A stretch of 64,000 bases of DNA from Corylus avellana. Taxonomy: Eukaryota > Streptophyta > Magnoliopsida > Fagales > Betulaceae. Of this stretch, positions 34,101-46,984 are shown in pieces (within the stretch, counting starts at the first letter, position 1; every line of letters starts with the position of its first letter). The position numbers and the translations under genes are program-made. Below the pieces are notes generated by a model. The model was not told where the DNA came from and did no database searches. It saw nothing but the letters and a program-made list of their open reading frames with translations. The DNA lies in contig NC_081541.1 in the NCBI RefSeq assembly GCF_901000735.1, positions 44,936,383 to 45,000,382 on the forward strand, given 5' to 3'.

Positions 34101-37100
34101 GAAATAAATTAATGCCTAAGAACTAGCTAGCATTAGAGTCAAAGGAAAAGAACCGCAAAGAAAGACACCATGAACGACACGATAAGTGGAGAAGAAATGG
34201 GAGGCATCTGATCAACTGGACCACTCTTATTCGTTGTTGTCGTGTTGTCGTTAGCCGCCGATTGTGGCGGGTTTGCTGGCTCCAGAACTTTGATGACCAT
34301 CTTCTGTCCTCTCTGGCAGTGTCCGGCAACCCCACTGATGAAATAGAACAAGCCCGGTCGGTCCAATATGTAGACACTGTCATTGTTGTTGGAGAAGAAT
34401 AGAGGATGAGCTGAATGGCACTTGTCGTACTCCTCCTTAGTCACCACCAAAACCGAATCTTTCTTGTACTTGAATTCTGAAAAATTCATGATAACCAGCA
34501 ACATATCTTAAAAAAGAAAAAATACAAAAAAATCTATCGGGTGATGTTAAAGTATTGATTAAGTGATTAAATTTATTTTTTCTTATCAGCTTAAGCTTTT
34601 GAGATAACTGGTAATTTAGCAGGTGAGATTATTGAAAATAGTTCCTTTGAAATATTATGATACTTACGAATAGTGTCATTAACGATGAACCTGTTTTTGG
34701 AAGCCCACTGGTTGTACATTTGGTCGTCCTTAGGCTTGGGAACAACCCAGCCATGGTCGCCACCAACTTCGTATTCAGTGGATGTGACAAAGAAGAATTG
34801 GTTGAAAGAGAAAGAAAGAATTATGAAGAGAAAAAGTTTACAGGAAACCATAAAGAGAGAAGCCATTTTTGGACCTTTAGGGAGCTCTAGCTTGCCTTAT
34901 CTTTAGGGAAGGAAATTTGATTGTGATTGAGGATGTTGCTTAAAAAGAGAGTTGTATTTGAAGTTTGTTATTGAAGGAGAGAGGGAGGATTATTAGGAGT
35001 GAGAAGTGGAGGTGGGTGTGGGACTGCTTTGACTGTACACCTGTTTTTTGAGAGAGTTGAAGTTGTTGAGCAAAATCAGCCTGTAGAGCTGTGAGAGATG
35101 TAGAGTGATTTCAAAGTGTGAGATTTGAAAACCCAGATTTTTTACGTTTTCAAATTGTAATTTTTTTAAAAATGCACACCCAAACGGTCTATTTTTTGCA
35201 ATTTGGTTTTGTATCGCACTTTTGGTTTGCGAAATCGAAATGAAAAACACATTCGTAATAAAATAAAATAGACTTGTAAAATAAGATATATGGTGATGAA
35301 AATTGCAGGCGCAGTACGTGAGCAATGATCCAGACTATCTGAATTGCACGAAGAGTGAATGCCAGGAACGTTTGCTCGGCAAATGCTTGGTGTCTACTTG
35401 CAGTGGTTCCTTGACATTTCACGTGATTAACATAAGAACCGACATCGAGTTTGTGTTCTTCGCAGGTGGATTCGACACACCTTGCATTCTGACTAGGTCC
35501 AATCCTTTGGATTTTACCAATCCAAAAATGCCACTCTATGGACATCTCTCAAGCATAGATTCATCCGCCACATCAGTAAGTAGCATTTTTACTGTAATAC
35601 AGTTTGATGATGTGGTGATAAAAATCAGCAGCTGTATAACAGTCTACTAACACGTATGATGGTGGCTTGTGGGTGCAGATGAGATTAACGTGGGTTAGTG
35701 GGGATGAGCAACCTCAACAAGTCCAATATGTAGATGGCATGTCACAAACTTCGGTAGTTAGTACATTTACACAGGATAATATGTGCAGCAGTGAGTTCTA
35801 TCTCTCTCTTCCCATAATTTATTACAATTGGAATGACGGCTGATTTTCACTGTCATGTCATTCTAATAATCTAATCAATAACATTTTTCTTATCAACGTC
35901 CCTCCAATTACTGATTATAGGCTCGGATCTACCAAGTCCAGCCAAAGACTTCGGGTGGCATGATCCTGGATTCATTCATACAGCAGTGATGACAGGACTT
36001 CATCCTTCAAGCAACTTCTCCTACAGATATGGAAGGCATTATTGCATCTTCCTTAATTACTGACCTTGGCAAATAAATAAACTTGATCAAAACACATTGC
36101 ACTTATAATTATGCAGCAGCTAAAACAGGTGACATTATACTTATAATGCAGTGATTCAGTTGGCTGGAGTGATCAAATCCAATTCCGTACCCCACCTGCT
36201 GGAGGATCAGATGAACTCTACTTTATTGCATATGGTGATATGGGAAAGGCTCCTCTTGATTCTTCAGACGAACACTACATTCAGGTATAGGATTTATTCA
36301 AGTATACATATTAATTATAAAAATTTCAAAATGCAGTTAATGAAAACGTGATTTTTAAAAATACAGTTAACTGTTTTAAGGTTTTTAAACTGCTATTTTT
36401 TTCAAACGCACTCTCAAAGTATAGCCCGGATCTCTCGCGGTGATTAAAGCTGTGACCGATGAAGTGAACTCTGTAAATGTGGACTCTGTTTTCCATATTG
36501 GAGACATAAGCTACGCAACAGGATTCTTAGTAGAATGGGACTTTTTCCTGCAACAAATCAAACCAGTTGCTTCCCAAGTTTCCTACATGACTGCAATTGG
36601 AAACCATGAGAGGTAAATTAATTTCTTCAGTGTATATACTTCAGCAATCTCTTCAAAATATTTCCATCATGCATAAATTAATTGACAATATCTTTCCGAG
36701 TTATAGTTTTCAAAGCATTAGCTAGCCACATCTACTCTAATAAATTCTTGGTAGTGTACTCGGGATTATATTTGATTAATTAAATGGAAAAGATTTTGAT
36801 ATTCAAAATTGTATTAAATTGTGTAAACGCTAGCTATTAGCGTCTCTATGTAACGACTCAGGAAAAGCATTAACTATGTCTGCAATATCAATGAAACTGA
36901 AAATTTTCCTCTAGTCATGATAGATTAAACTTTTATTCTTTTATTTTATTTTTCTCAGGGACTATGTAGACTCGGGATCAGTATATATAACTCCTGACTC
37001 GGGTGGAGAATGTGGAGTTCCTTATGAGACTTATTTTCCAATGCCAACTCCAGCAAAGGATAAGCCATGGTATTCCATAGAACAAGCAACTGTTCACTTC

Positions 37101-38287
37101 ACAGTAATTTCAACCGAGCATGATTGGTCAGTTAATTCTGAGCAGGTAATTAGTCCATCTTTCAAAGGGGTTTCTATTATTATTTGATTTCATATATCTT
37201 TTTTTGACTTATGGCATGGGGCATTACTGCACTGATTCAGTATCAATGGATGGAAGAGGACATGACTTCAGTCAATCGATCAAAAACTCCATGGTTGATT
37301 TTTATGGGGTGAGTATACGTTGAGCGCTCACTTCCAAAATGAAGCAGAAAAAGGAAAGAAAATAATTAATTTAGAATTGAGTAATGTTAGAGACCACATT
37401 TTTATCTCACCACTATCTTACCTTGTTGATGTTTCAGTGCCAATCTATCCTTAATTTTTAATTTTAATTTTTAATAAAGGCTAATTCATGATTGGCACCG
37501 CCACATCAAAAAGGCAAAATAATAGTGAGATAAAAATATGGGTCTTATATAAAATTCCATAAGACATAAAACTCTGATAAATTGAAAGGTTAGAATATTG
37601 ATAAGCTGAAATATATGATCTATATCATGTTTTGGTCACTTCCCAAAGTTAGTCTAGTAGACTTATAAGTGCTGCCTTAATTCATATTGATGATCTGTTG
37701 ATATACAATGCTAAAGATATGTACTAATATTAGAAGATTCACCAAATATTGCAGGCACAGACCCATGTATACTTCTTCAAATGCAAACACTAGCGTCAAT
37801 CCGCTATTTGTAGATGCCGTGGAACCATTACTACTTGAGTACAAGGTAAAGTCCTCCGTGTTAAATTACCATTTATTTTAAAAGCTCAGAAAATGAATGA
37901 TGGAAATATGGTTCGAACTTAGGACTTTAGATTTGACACCATGTTAAATTATCACGTATCCCAAAAACTTAGAAAAGATGAATTTAATCATTTAAATTAA
38001 ATTGTAACACTCTTGTTGAATTATCGAACTGATCTGATCGACAACTTTCTGTTGGTTTCTTAATTGTAATGTTGGGAACTTCAACTAGGTCGATCTGGCT
38101 TTCTTTGGTCATGTTCATAATTATGAAAGAACTTGCTCTGTTTACAAAGGAGAATGTAAGGCAATGCCTACTAAAGACGTAAATGGGGTTGACACCTATG
38201 ACAACAGCAATTACAGTGCCCCAGTGCAGGCAGTTATTGGCATGGCTGGCTTCACCTTGGACAGCTTCACAACTGATGTAAGTAGCT

Positions 38288-38322
<35 letters not shown>

Positions 38323-39097
38323 ATATCTATACTCGATTGAGAAATGCTACACGCTCTCAAGTGCTCACTCCTTGACATGATAGTAAAAATCACCATTGGA
38401 TAATATGCGTACTTTCATTTGTTATTTCATTCAATATTGATTTCTACTCAATTATGTACTTGTACTTTGATAAATAAACTTTCAAATTACTTGTTCATGT
38501 TCATGCACAGGGGAATAGCTGGAGTCTACGTAGGATTGCTGAATTTGGTTATGTAAGAGTGAATGCAACAAAGCAAGAGTTATATTTGGAGGTCAGTATA
38601 CTCAACTTTAAACTATGACTACAGAAAAATTTTAAAATGGAAGAGAGAGCATTATCTTTGAATTATGAGGACTCAACAAAATTAATGGTTGAGCATGAAA
38701 AATATATTGGATATGTAAAACCAAGGGGCAGAGCATATCAAATTGACGCTAAGTAGAATTAGGATTGTTTTGACAATGTGTTATAGTAAGCAGAAATTGA
38801 AGATTGAAAGAACAAGGTAATGCAACAAGAGAGAAAATTAACGAATGGGGAAGAGAAAACTCTAACGACACAAAAGAAAACAGAAAATAGCTCTGAGAAC
38901 ACTAGAATTCTTATCCAAGTAATGCCATACACAAGACTTCTATTCCACTTTATCGATGTAGTACTGTCAGCTCACCCCATGCATTCTTTTTATGAGCATT
39001 AATTTGTTTGTGTCATCATGCATTTTCCTTTATTTTTTTGCAGTTTGTGAACGCAAATACAAGAAACGTTGAGGATAGCTTCCGCATATATCACTAA
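31170..39097 (+). CDS. Purple acid phosphatase, PAP1/24/27 clade (array unit A)
   Basis: Secreted metallophosphoesterase related to plant 'probable inactive PAP27'/nucleotide pyrophosphatase-phosphodiesterase. Thirteen exons: 31170-31516, 31608-31695, 35309-35575, 35679-35790, 35921-36035, 36152-36284, 36425-36612, about 36959-37145, 37241-37308, 37755-37845, 38089-38277, 38511-38591, 39044-39097; about 639 residues. Layout: signal peptide; N-terminal Fn3-like PAP region; HVINIRTDIEFVFFAGGFDTP; then metal-ligand blocks GDMG, GDISY, GNHE, FMGH and GHVH; and C-terminal IGMAGFTLDSF. All Asp, Tyr, Asn and His ligands of the five blocks are present; only the Val of VxxH is Phe. Intron 2 (3.6 kb) contains a foldback element, a SINE and an antisense ENODL gene. 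The intron 5 donor reads GC (36036-36037), where paralogues have GT. The upstream TTG-initiated extension is ignored. Confidence 0.9.
31736..32973. mobile_element. Foldback element with 11-bp GC-rich minisatellite arms
   Basis: The outer termini are inverted repeats: GTTTACTTCGACGTAAAATG at the left, and the same word read from the right end on the - strand. They are bordered by TAA at 31733-31735 and 32974-32976. Inside, about 31915-32395 is a tandem array of an 11-bp unit of the type GGGACYTGMCC. From about 32396 to 32822 the same unit runs in reverse complement (GGGTCCCGGTCAAGTCCC). The whole forms a long stem. It is far more GC-rich than its surroundings. The TAA border suggests a PIF/Harbinger-mobilised element, but three bases are weak evidence. 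Long stop-free frames (up to 238 codons) are a by-product of the repeat. Confidence 0.8.
33515..33612 (+). mobile_element. Worn tRNA-derived SINE
   Basis: Related to the SINE at 1350-1460. It shares AAACGGAAGTCATTAGTTCGAA (in two pieces ACGGAAGTCA and TAGTTCGAA) and the end CATGTCAAAAAA. The 5' head is shortened. Possible short duplications (AAATTC) flank it but are not convincing. Confidence 0.6.
34139..34866 (-). CDS. Early nodulin-like protein (phytocyanin domain, GPI-anchored type), nested in PAP unit A intron 2
   Basis: Two exons on the - strand, 34866-34668 and 34476-34139, joined by a GT-AG intron at the position usual for phytocyanins; about 178 residues. There is a signal peptide, then TEYEVGGDHGWVVPK and YNQWASKNRF. 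Exon 2 has FKYKKDSVLVVTKEEYDKC, then FFISG-like FYFISGVAGHCQRGQK, a short Pro/Asn/Ser/Thr linker, and a hydrophobic C-terminus (SSPLIVSFMVSFFAVLFL) typical of a GPI signal. The first copper His is replaced (KKDSV where copper-binding members have HNV). So it fits the ENODL class, arabinogalactan-like cell-surface proteins not expected to bind copper. The protein looks intact. Its location inside an intron of an oppositely transcribed gene is unusual. Confidence 0.88.
37385..37560. mobile_element. MITE in PAP unit A intron 9
   Basis: Ends AGTAATGTTAGAGACCAC and TATGGGTCTTATATAAAATT, with inner TTTTTATCTCAC mirrored by GTGAGATAAAAA. Same family as the elements near 14949 and 53636. Confidence 0.6.
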
Positions 39098-39492
39098 ATA
39101 GCTTAAGGCCTTTCCAACGGAGAGAAAGTGGCTGCAGAGGAAGACAAAGAGGGAGAGAGATGAGTTCCTTCTCCCCCAATTAAGAATCTTGTACATCATC
39201 CCTCCTGTAATGCAAAATTTATTGTGAAGTAAAATAAGCATTGATCGTGAGTTCAATAGTTGGAAGAGATGTATGAACCTTTTTTTTTTTTTTTTTTTGA
39301 TCAGGAGATCTAAGAATCATATAGTAATTTATAAAAATTCTTATAAAAATCTCATGACCCTAAACAAAAGACAAGTCAATCAATTGAAAATTTATCATAT
39401 TTTCAAAAGTCACGAATCATGAACATCTAGCTTTTCCTTGATCTAAAATGCTTAAGTATAGATAACTTTACAAAATATAATATTCTTGTTTG

Positions 39493-39530
<38 letters not shown>

Positions 39531-40877
39531 ACCTATTACGTTTCTCCAGCAGTATTTTACACAACCTAGCCCAAAGCTGTCAAGGCACCAAATTCGGACA
39601 ACTTAAAATCCAGAAGATTAATTAGAAAAAATCCAGAAGATTCATTTTATGGTCAAGATTTGACCTTATTTTATCATTTAAATTTTTTAAATAACGTAAC
39701 AAAATATTCATTCCATTCATGAATCGAATACATGCAAAGCATTATCTTGTTATATATACCAATTAATTTAACCAGGTAATTTGTAAAAATATTTTTCTTT
39801 TATTGAATCGAATAAATAAAAACCAATATCTTGGTAGGTTCTGCACTTCTAGCTGCTTTCAGAAAGTACTATATGTTTGCTCAAGCTTTTAATTTTAGAG
39901 TAAAAATATAATTATAACTCTTAGTTATTTTATTAAAAGAAAAATAACTTCTAATGCTTTATAATTATTAGTTTTCCCTTCTGGGTTTTGTGCATCACAC
40001 GAGTGATCAGTAGCTGACTAATAGTTTATGGCTTCCCATCCTAGAAAATACATTTCCTCCGCACAAACACCTATCTAGATAATCACCAACTAAAAGTCAA
40101 AGACAATTCTTTAAGAGATTCATAAGAGTCGTGTTTGAAGCTAAAACTTATTAAATTGATCTACCTTCTATATGTGAGAGAAATGATAAAAAAGTGGTTA
40201 GGTACACATTAGGGCATAGGTTCGAAGATTTGAATTCTGCAATGAATCTCAATGCTTGGTTAGTGTAAACTACCTTAGTTCATATTAATGACCTGGTAGA
40301 GTTGGGTCAAGCTATGGCTCAAGTCGAACTTAAGAGAGCGCCTGCGATTTTTATTGTCTAAGCTCATTTTGTGTAGCTCCCAGCATATATGTGCTATGAG
40401 AGAAATGATAAAAATAAAAAATAAATAAAAAATAAAAATTGTTAGGTACACAATAGGGCATAGGTTGAAAATTTTGAATTCTGCAATGGGAATCCCAATG
40501 CCTGATTATTGTAGACTACCTTCGTTCATATTAATGCCCTGGTAGGGCTGAGTCAAGCTATGACTCAAGTCGAACTTAAGAGATTGCCTGCAGTTTCTAC
40601 CGTCTAGGCTCCTATTGTGCGGCTCTCAACAAGTTGGTTACCTTTTTGCCTAAGAAAAAAAAAAATCTTGCAGTATGTGGGCTAGCAGCACACAAATTAT
40701 CATCTAACACCTAACCTAAAAAAAAATCTCATAAATACTTGTGAAACACGATGGAGAAAATAAAGTAAGACAAAATATGACAAAGAAAGAAGTGATAAAA
40801 TAGTCAATTCATTATTACGTAAGCATCTAAAACTCCACATGTAATATTCGCCCAAAGACACAACTCATTTCTTCCAC
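39098..40877. other. Intergenic between PAP units A and B
   Basis: Short 3' flank, T run (39279-39298), a (TA)n microsatellite at about 39497-39526, then AT-rich sequence and the dimeric repeat listed separately. No gene supported. Confidence 0.55.
40176..40655. repeat. Dimeric direct repeat, possibly SINE-related
   Basis: Two copies of about 220-245 bp lie head to tail. Each starts ATGAGAGAAATGATAAAAA or similar, with GTTAGGTACACA, AGGGCATAGGTT, GAATTCTGCAAT, CAAGTCGAACTTAAGAGA and a closing GGCTC. Copy 2 ends in an A run (40647-40659). A box-B-like GGTTCGAA in copy 1 hints at a tRNA-derived SINE, but box A is not clear. Confidence 0.55.
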
Positions 40878-41031
40878 ATATATAGGATCCTTAGTCCTTA
40901 CCCACATTCTTGTCATACCTTAACATCATCAACACTTTCTCATCAAAGTTCCCTATCCCACCAACAAATCCTTATAACACACTCAAAAAAAACAAACCAG
41001 ACTAAAAAGAACCAGATCTTCTCATCAAGCC

Positions 41032-42941
41032 ATGCATGCTTCTTTCATGGAATCTTGTCATTATTCTTGTTGTGTTTTCAAGGTTCTCTTCATCTTCCTC
41101 ATTTTCTTTCTCTCTTCTTCTTCCTCTCCTTGCTTTTCATGGATGTTGCCTCCTTCAATTATCAACTCAACTCTTGAACACAGCGGTTACACTTTGATAT
41201 CCGATTTTCGGGTACTATCTAGAAGACTGTTATCCGACTGCGATGATCAAACCCCGTCTACCCAAATAAATGTTACTCCAAATTCCAACCTTTCTGATGA
41301 TGTTTATGTCACAGTTACGATTACTGGAATTTTGGTTCCTGAGGAGCACCATTGGGTTGCTATGATTTCATCTGCTAATTCAGAGTAAGAAATATTACAT
41401 TATATATAATTATAAGAACAAATATATGTTTCCTTTGTATTGTAATTATTCCAATTTAATGTCAATGATTTCTTTTTTTTTTTTTTCTTTTTAATATATA
41501 TATATAAATGCAGTGTCTCAAAATGTGCTTTGAATGAGGTTCTGTATGCAGAGACTGGTGATTTGAGTAAACTTCCACTACTGTGCCATTATCCTGTCAA
41601 GGTAATAATAAACAAAATACATAATTTCCAAAACAAATATAGATAGTTAAAACAAATGATGGGTAACATGTCTTACAGCCAAACCCTCATTGTTTTCAAA
41701 TTTTTATTTTTATTTTTTATGACTAAACTTCCAAATTCTCATTGTTTTCTAGATGTTATCTTCCAATTATTCCTGTTATTTTTCCCACATGCAACACCAA
41801 TTTCCTTTTTTTTTTTTTTTTTTGACAATATATTGCCATGACTAAATAAGAAAAATGTTTTGTTAACACTAAGATTTGAAAAATGAGGGGTGGAGGAGCA
41901 TATGAAAAACGAATTAAACAAGAAATTGAACAAATTAGAAGGAATCTTTAATATACCAAAAAAAAAAAAAAAAAGAAAAAGAAAAAGTAAAAAGAAAAAA
42001 TTCGAAAAGCCATTGTCACATATTTCAGTAGAATTTGTCCTATCCATGCATGCATAGGGACAACGCATGTAGTATGGTCACTGCCTAGACAAAATATCAG
42101 AGAGGCAAACTATAAACTTAATAATCAAAGGGGAATATTTTATTGGACGTAGTAAATGTCAGTGAAATTAATTTTGTAATTAGTAAACATTTACTTTAAA
42201 TGTACAAATAGAATAAAGTCAAAATTGAGGGAATCGGATTCGGAGAGTATCTAGTTAATGACTAGGATTTTTTCTTAGAAATTATAGGGCTATAAATGGG
42301 ACACGTGTCCCACTAAAAAAATATTATTTCGGCCACCCCCAACTTGCAAAAGGGGGGTGGCCGAACCGGCCTAAACCCTACCTTCTATTTTTTTTTTTTC
42401 AATTGGCCCTTGAAGATGGTTGAACCACTCCCAAGGCTCTTGAGGGTGGTTCGGCCACCCCCCCTTTTGCAAGTTGGGGGTGGCTGAACCACCCCCATAG
42501 GCCCAGGTTGGCCATTGGGGCTAAAATGGGGGTCGCCAGCCACCCCCAATGGCCAAGATGAGGTGGATAGCCACCTCATTATTATTTTTTGATTATTTTG
42601 TTTTGTTATTTTTTTAATCCTAAATAATATTTTATTAGTGGGACACATGTCCCATTTGTGGTCCCAGGATTTCTGACATTAAATATTTTGGACCGGAGAG
42701 GATTCAGATCCAAAACCATTACACGCAAAATTAACTCAAACCTACTCTTTTTTTTTTTTGGTTACTAAGGTAGCCACGTTTGTAATGGTAGCTAAAAGTC
42801 GCATCAAGAAGCATATATAACCTTCAATATGTGGACGGCCAATCCGAATGGTAATGGCCTAATTGGGGGGACCGGGGGTGGCCTAATTATTATAGGGCTT
42901 TTATATCCCATCTAGCCAATTATTATTATTATTTTTGAAGA

Positions 42942-42972
<31 letters not shown>

Positions 42973-45900
42973 TTAAGATAATCATAAAAAAAGAAAAACA
43001 AAATTAGATTTAAGCCATTGAAAAAATCACAACACATTTGCCAGTCTATAGGGGTTCGTCCTTAATTTGTTCTACCTCCTTTCTTTTTTTTTCTTTTTTT
43101 TTTTTTAAATTTTTTTTTAAGGTCTATTTATAATTTTAAGTAATTGTGTCACGTGGCATGTACCGTTGATGCATGATGTGTCAAAAGAGACTCATGTAAC
43201 ATTAATTGATTGGTTTTACGTGGCATATTGTTAATTAATTTGACTGTAGGTTGAAAGATGAGCTTATTTAAAACCAGAGAAAAACCCAAGAACCTAATTG
43301 TCGAGATTAAAAATCAATTGATTAAATTTGATTTTTTCAGAAAGAAAATTTAGAAACCCCAATATTAATAATTAGACATTAGCAGGTTTTCCCATTTGAA
43401 AGAAAATGAATAACAACTAGGTTGATATTTTATAAGCAAACTCATAAATAAAACAGAGCTAACATAATTTATATGTTGGTAACAAAATTGCAGGCACAGT
43501 ACATGAGCAATGATCCAGACTACATCAACTGCACAAAGAAGGAATGCAAGGAATATGACAATGGCAGCTGCGTGGTAACCAATTGCAGTGGTTCTTTGAG
43601 GTTTCATGTTATTAACATCAGAACCGACATTGAATTCGTGTTTTTCGCCGGCGGCTTCGATACGCCTTGCGTATTGACGAGGTCGAACCCGGTGAATTTT
43701 TCTAATCCAAAACAACCATTATATGGACATCTATCAAGCATAGATTCAACTGGAACATCAGTAAGCAACAAACCCTTTTCCTATGAAGCTTGATTGGTTT
43801 AACACTTTCAAAACGTGCAATTTGAAAGAATAGCGAAAACGTAGTTAAGCATTTGCTAAAATCTGCCTTTAAAATCGCTATTCGACCTTTATAATCATGC
43901 ATGTGTTTTTCAAATGCACATCAAATCAAGACACATTTTTGTGATTTTGTATAAAATATACTTTTGACGTGTGAAATTGCGGGGCCTAATGCACCGTTAG
44001 CAGCTGATTGGAAGATTAGTATGGTGGTGCAGATGAGAGTAACATGGGTTAGTGGAGATAAGGCACCTCAACAAGTACAATATGGGGATGGAAAGATGCA
44101 GACATCAGAAGTTACTACATTTTCACAAGATGATATGATTAGTGAGCTACTCCTATTTTCATCTGCGCGATTGAGTTATTTTTATTCTATTCTTTTCGTT
44201 TTCTTGAGATCTTAAAATTTATTTTTTCACAACAATAGGTATAGTGTATCACATACCCTTTAATGGTGAAACTATCTTGTAACTAATACTTGCTTAGTGA
44301 TTGTGAAATGAATAGGTGCAGTTCTACCAAGTCCTGCCAAGGACTTCGGTTGGCATGACCCAGGATACATACATTCAGCAGTGATGACAGGACTTCAGCC
44401 TTCAAGTGCCTTCTCCTGCAGATATGGAAGGTATAAAAAAGAAAAGTTAAAATAATACACATAAATCTGTTTAAAACACAAAAGGCAGATCTGCACTTTC
44501 TGCAGAAAACAGAGAAACAGAGGTGAAGGAAGAGTTGCTCTGCCCTAGACACACATAACCCTTGTCTGGAAGTAATTAAAGTTGGAACAGATGGTTCTGT
44601 GAATGGTGATTGTTGCATTTTTTTGCATCACATTACGCTTAACAATTTTTAATTCAAAATGACAAGAAAAAAAAGGATCACAAAAAGAAAAAAAAAGAAG
44701 TGCACTACCAAAGTTTGGTCTGTCTGCTCAAATTATCCACCAATCAGGAAAGTGGTTTAAATGGACAAATCACAAAGCATATTCTTAACAGTTTCTTTAT
44801 GGAAAAGGTAAGTTTCATCTGGAAATTTGGGTATTTTTGGGACATTTTCAGATGTCATGAAGCTGTATTTCCTTCCCAAGTAAGCGAATTCGCATGCTAA
44901 TGAGTGCTTGTAGGGATTAATGGAGAAAAATCTATAGCTGCAATGAGGCCTAAGGCACCACTGAAATAAATAAGTCTAGTGATAATATTCTATATTGACC
45001 TCTGCGTTAAGCATGATCAAAATTTATAATGGAAAACACAAAGTACCCCAGTAATCCTATTATTACAAGTGCTGTCAAAGTGATTTTTTCCTTCTTCTAC
45101 AAAGTGATTCAGTTGGTTGGAGTGATCGATTCCTGTTCTGGACTCCGCCTGCTGGAGGATCAGATGAACTTAATTTTCTTGTATATGGTGACATGGGAAA
45201 GGCTCCTCGTGATGCTTCTGTTGAACACTACATTCAGGTAAGACTCACTTTGTTAGGTAGGCTGCATGTTGGTACATCAAAACGCTAGACTTTGCAGAAA
45301 AGTTAGAACATTTCCACTGTTTCCATGTTTAAGACACGTTATATAATGCTTTTTGAAAACATATCCACCTCGTTTCAGATTCAAACTAATTAAAGACTGT
45401 GTTTTGATGTCATGTTAAACCGCCATTTATATCAAAAGCTTAAGCCAATAAAAAATAATACAACCATGTTCTTACTTGCATTTGCAAGTAAACTGAAGTG
45501 AAGAAATTTAATCTGATACAACCATGTTTCTACTTTTATGATATACATAGCCAGGATCCCTCTCAGTGATTGGAGCTCTTACTGATGAAGTAAACTCTGG
45601 AAAAGTGGATTCCATCTTCCACATTGGAGACATAAGTTATGCCACAGGATTCTTAGTAGAATGGGATTTTTTCCTTCAACTGATAAGCCCATTTGCTTCC
45701 CGAGTTGCTTACATGACTGCTATTGGAAACCATGAGAGGTAGCTTTTTTCTCCAATTCTCTTCAAATTATTTTCTGTTATGGATGCAGATAGCTGCCACT
45801 TTCAGGCATGCATGATTATAGAACAAATGTAGTGATCAACAAATGGAGCTAGCAGCTACATGCTTGATTTATTTTTTGTCTATTTTTTTTTTCAGGGATT

Positions 45901-46953
45901 ATGTAGACTCAGGGTCAGTATACATTACTCCCGATTCAGGTGGAGAATGTGGAGTTCCTTATGAGACTTATTTTCCAATGCCAACCCAAGGAAAGGATAA
46001 GCCATGGTATTCCATAGAACAAGCAAGTGTTCACTTCACAATAATTTCAACCGAGCATGATTGGTCAGAAAATTCTGAGCAGGTGAGACACAACAGGTTC
46101 GTCTAATATATCCTTCAAGATTAATTGGGTTTACTTAATATTTGTTGATAATTTACTGTTACAGTATGAATGGATGAAAAAGGATATGGCTACCATTGAT
46201 CGATCAAAAACTCCTTGGTTAATTTTTATGGGGTAAGTAGGCTCTATAGACAATTTCTTTTTATTTTTTTCTGTTTACTTATGAAATGTGGCCTCAATTT
46301 GTCACACCATGAATCTATGCAAGTGCACGTGTATGCTTTTTAGTATGCGTGTTTAAGTATTAATTAAATGTTACCTTTTCTTATCAGCTTAAAATTTTGA
46401 GATAAGTGTTGATTTACCATGGAGTTAAAGCAGAAATCTTGAATTGGAACTTTAACTCTACAATTTATCTCTCATTTCAATTGACATAGTCGACGTGTTG
46501 TCTTATTTTAATTGCGAAGTGAAGTTTCCTGCTGTAAATGAGTATAAAATTTGCCAATGCAGGCACAGACCCATGTATACTTCAACAGATGGAGTGTTTA
46601 GTGTGGATAAGAAATTTGTTGAAGATGTAGAACCATTACTACTTGAGAATACGGTAAACTCCTTTGGCTCCTCATTCTCAAATCATTATTAGTTTGGCCA
46701 TTTTTGGTTGTATTATATTTTCTAACACTAAGTTAGGAACATGATCAAGGTTGATCTGGCTCTCTTCGGCCATGTTCATAATTATGAGAGAACCTGCGCA
46801 GTTAATCAAGAGGAATGCAAGGCCATGCCTATAGCAGATGAAAATGGCATTTACACGTATGATAACAGCAATTACAGTGCCCCAGTGCATGCTGTTATTG
46901 GTATGGCTGGCTTCACCTTGGACAACTTCACAACTGATCATGTAAGTATGTAG

Positions 46954-46984
<31 letters not shown>

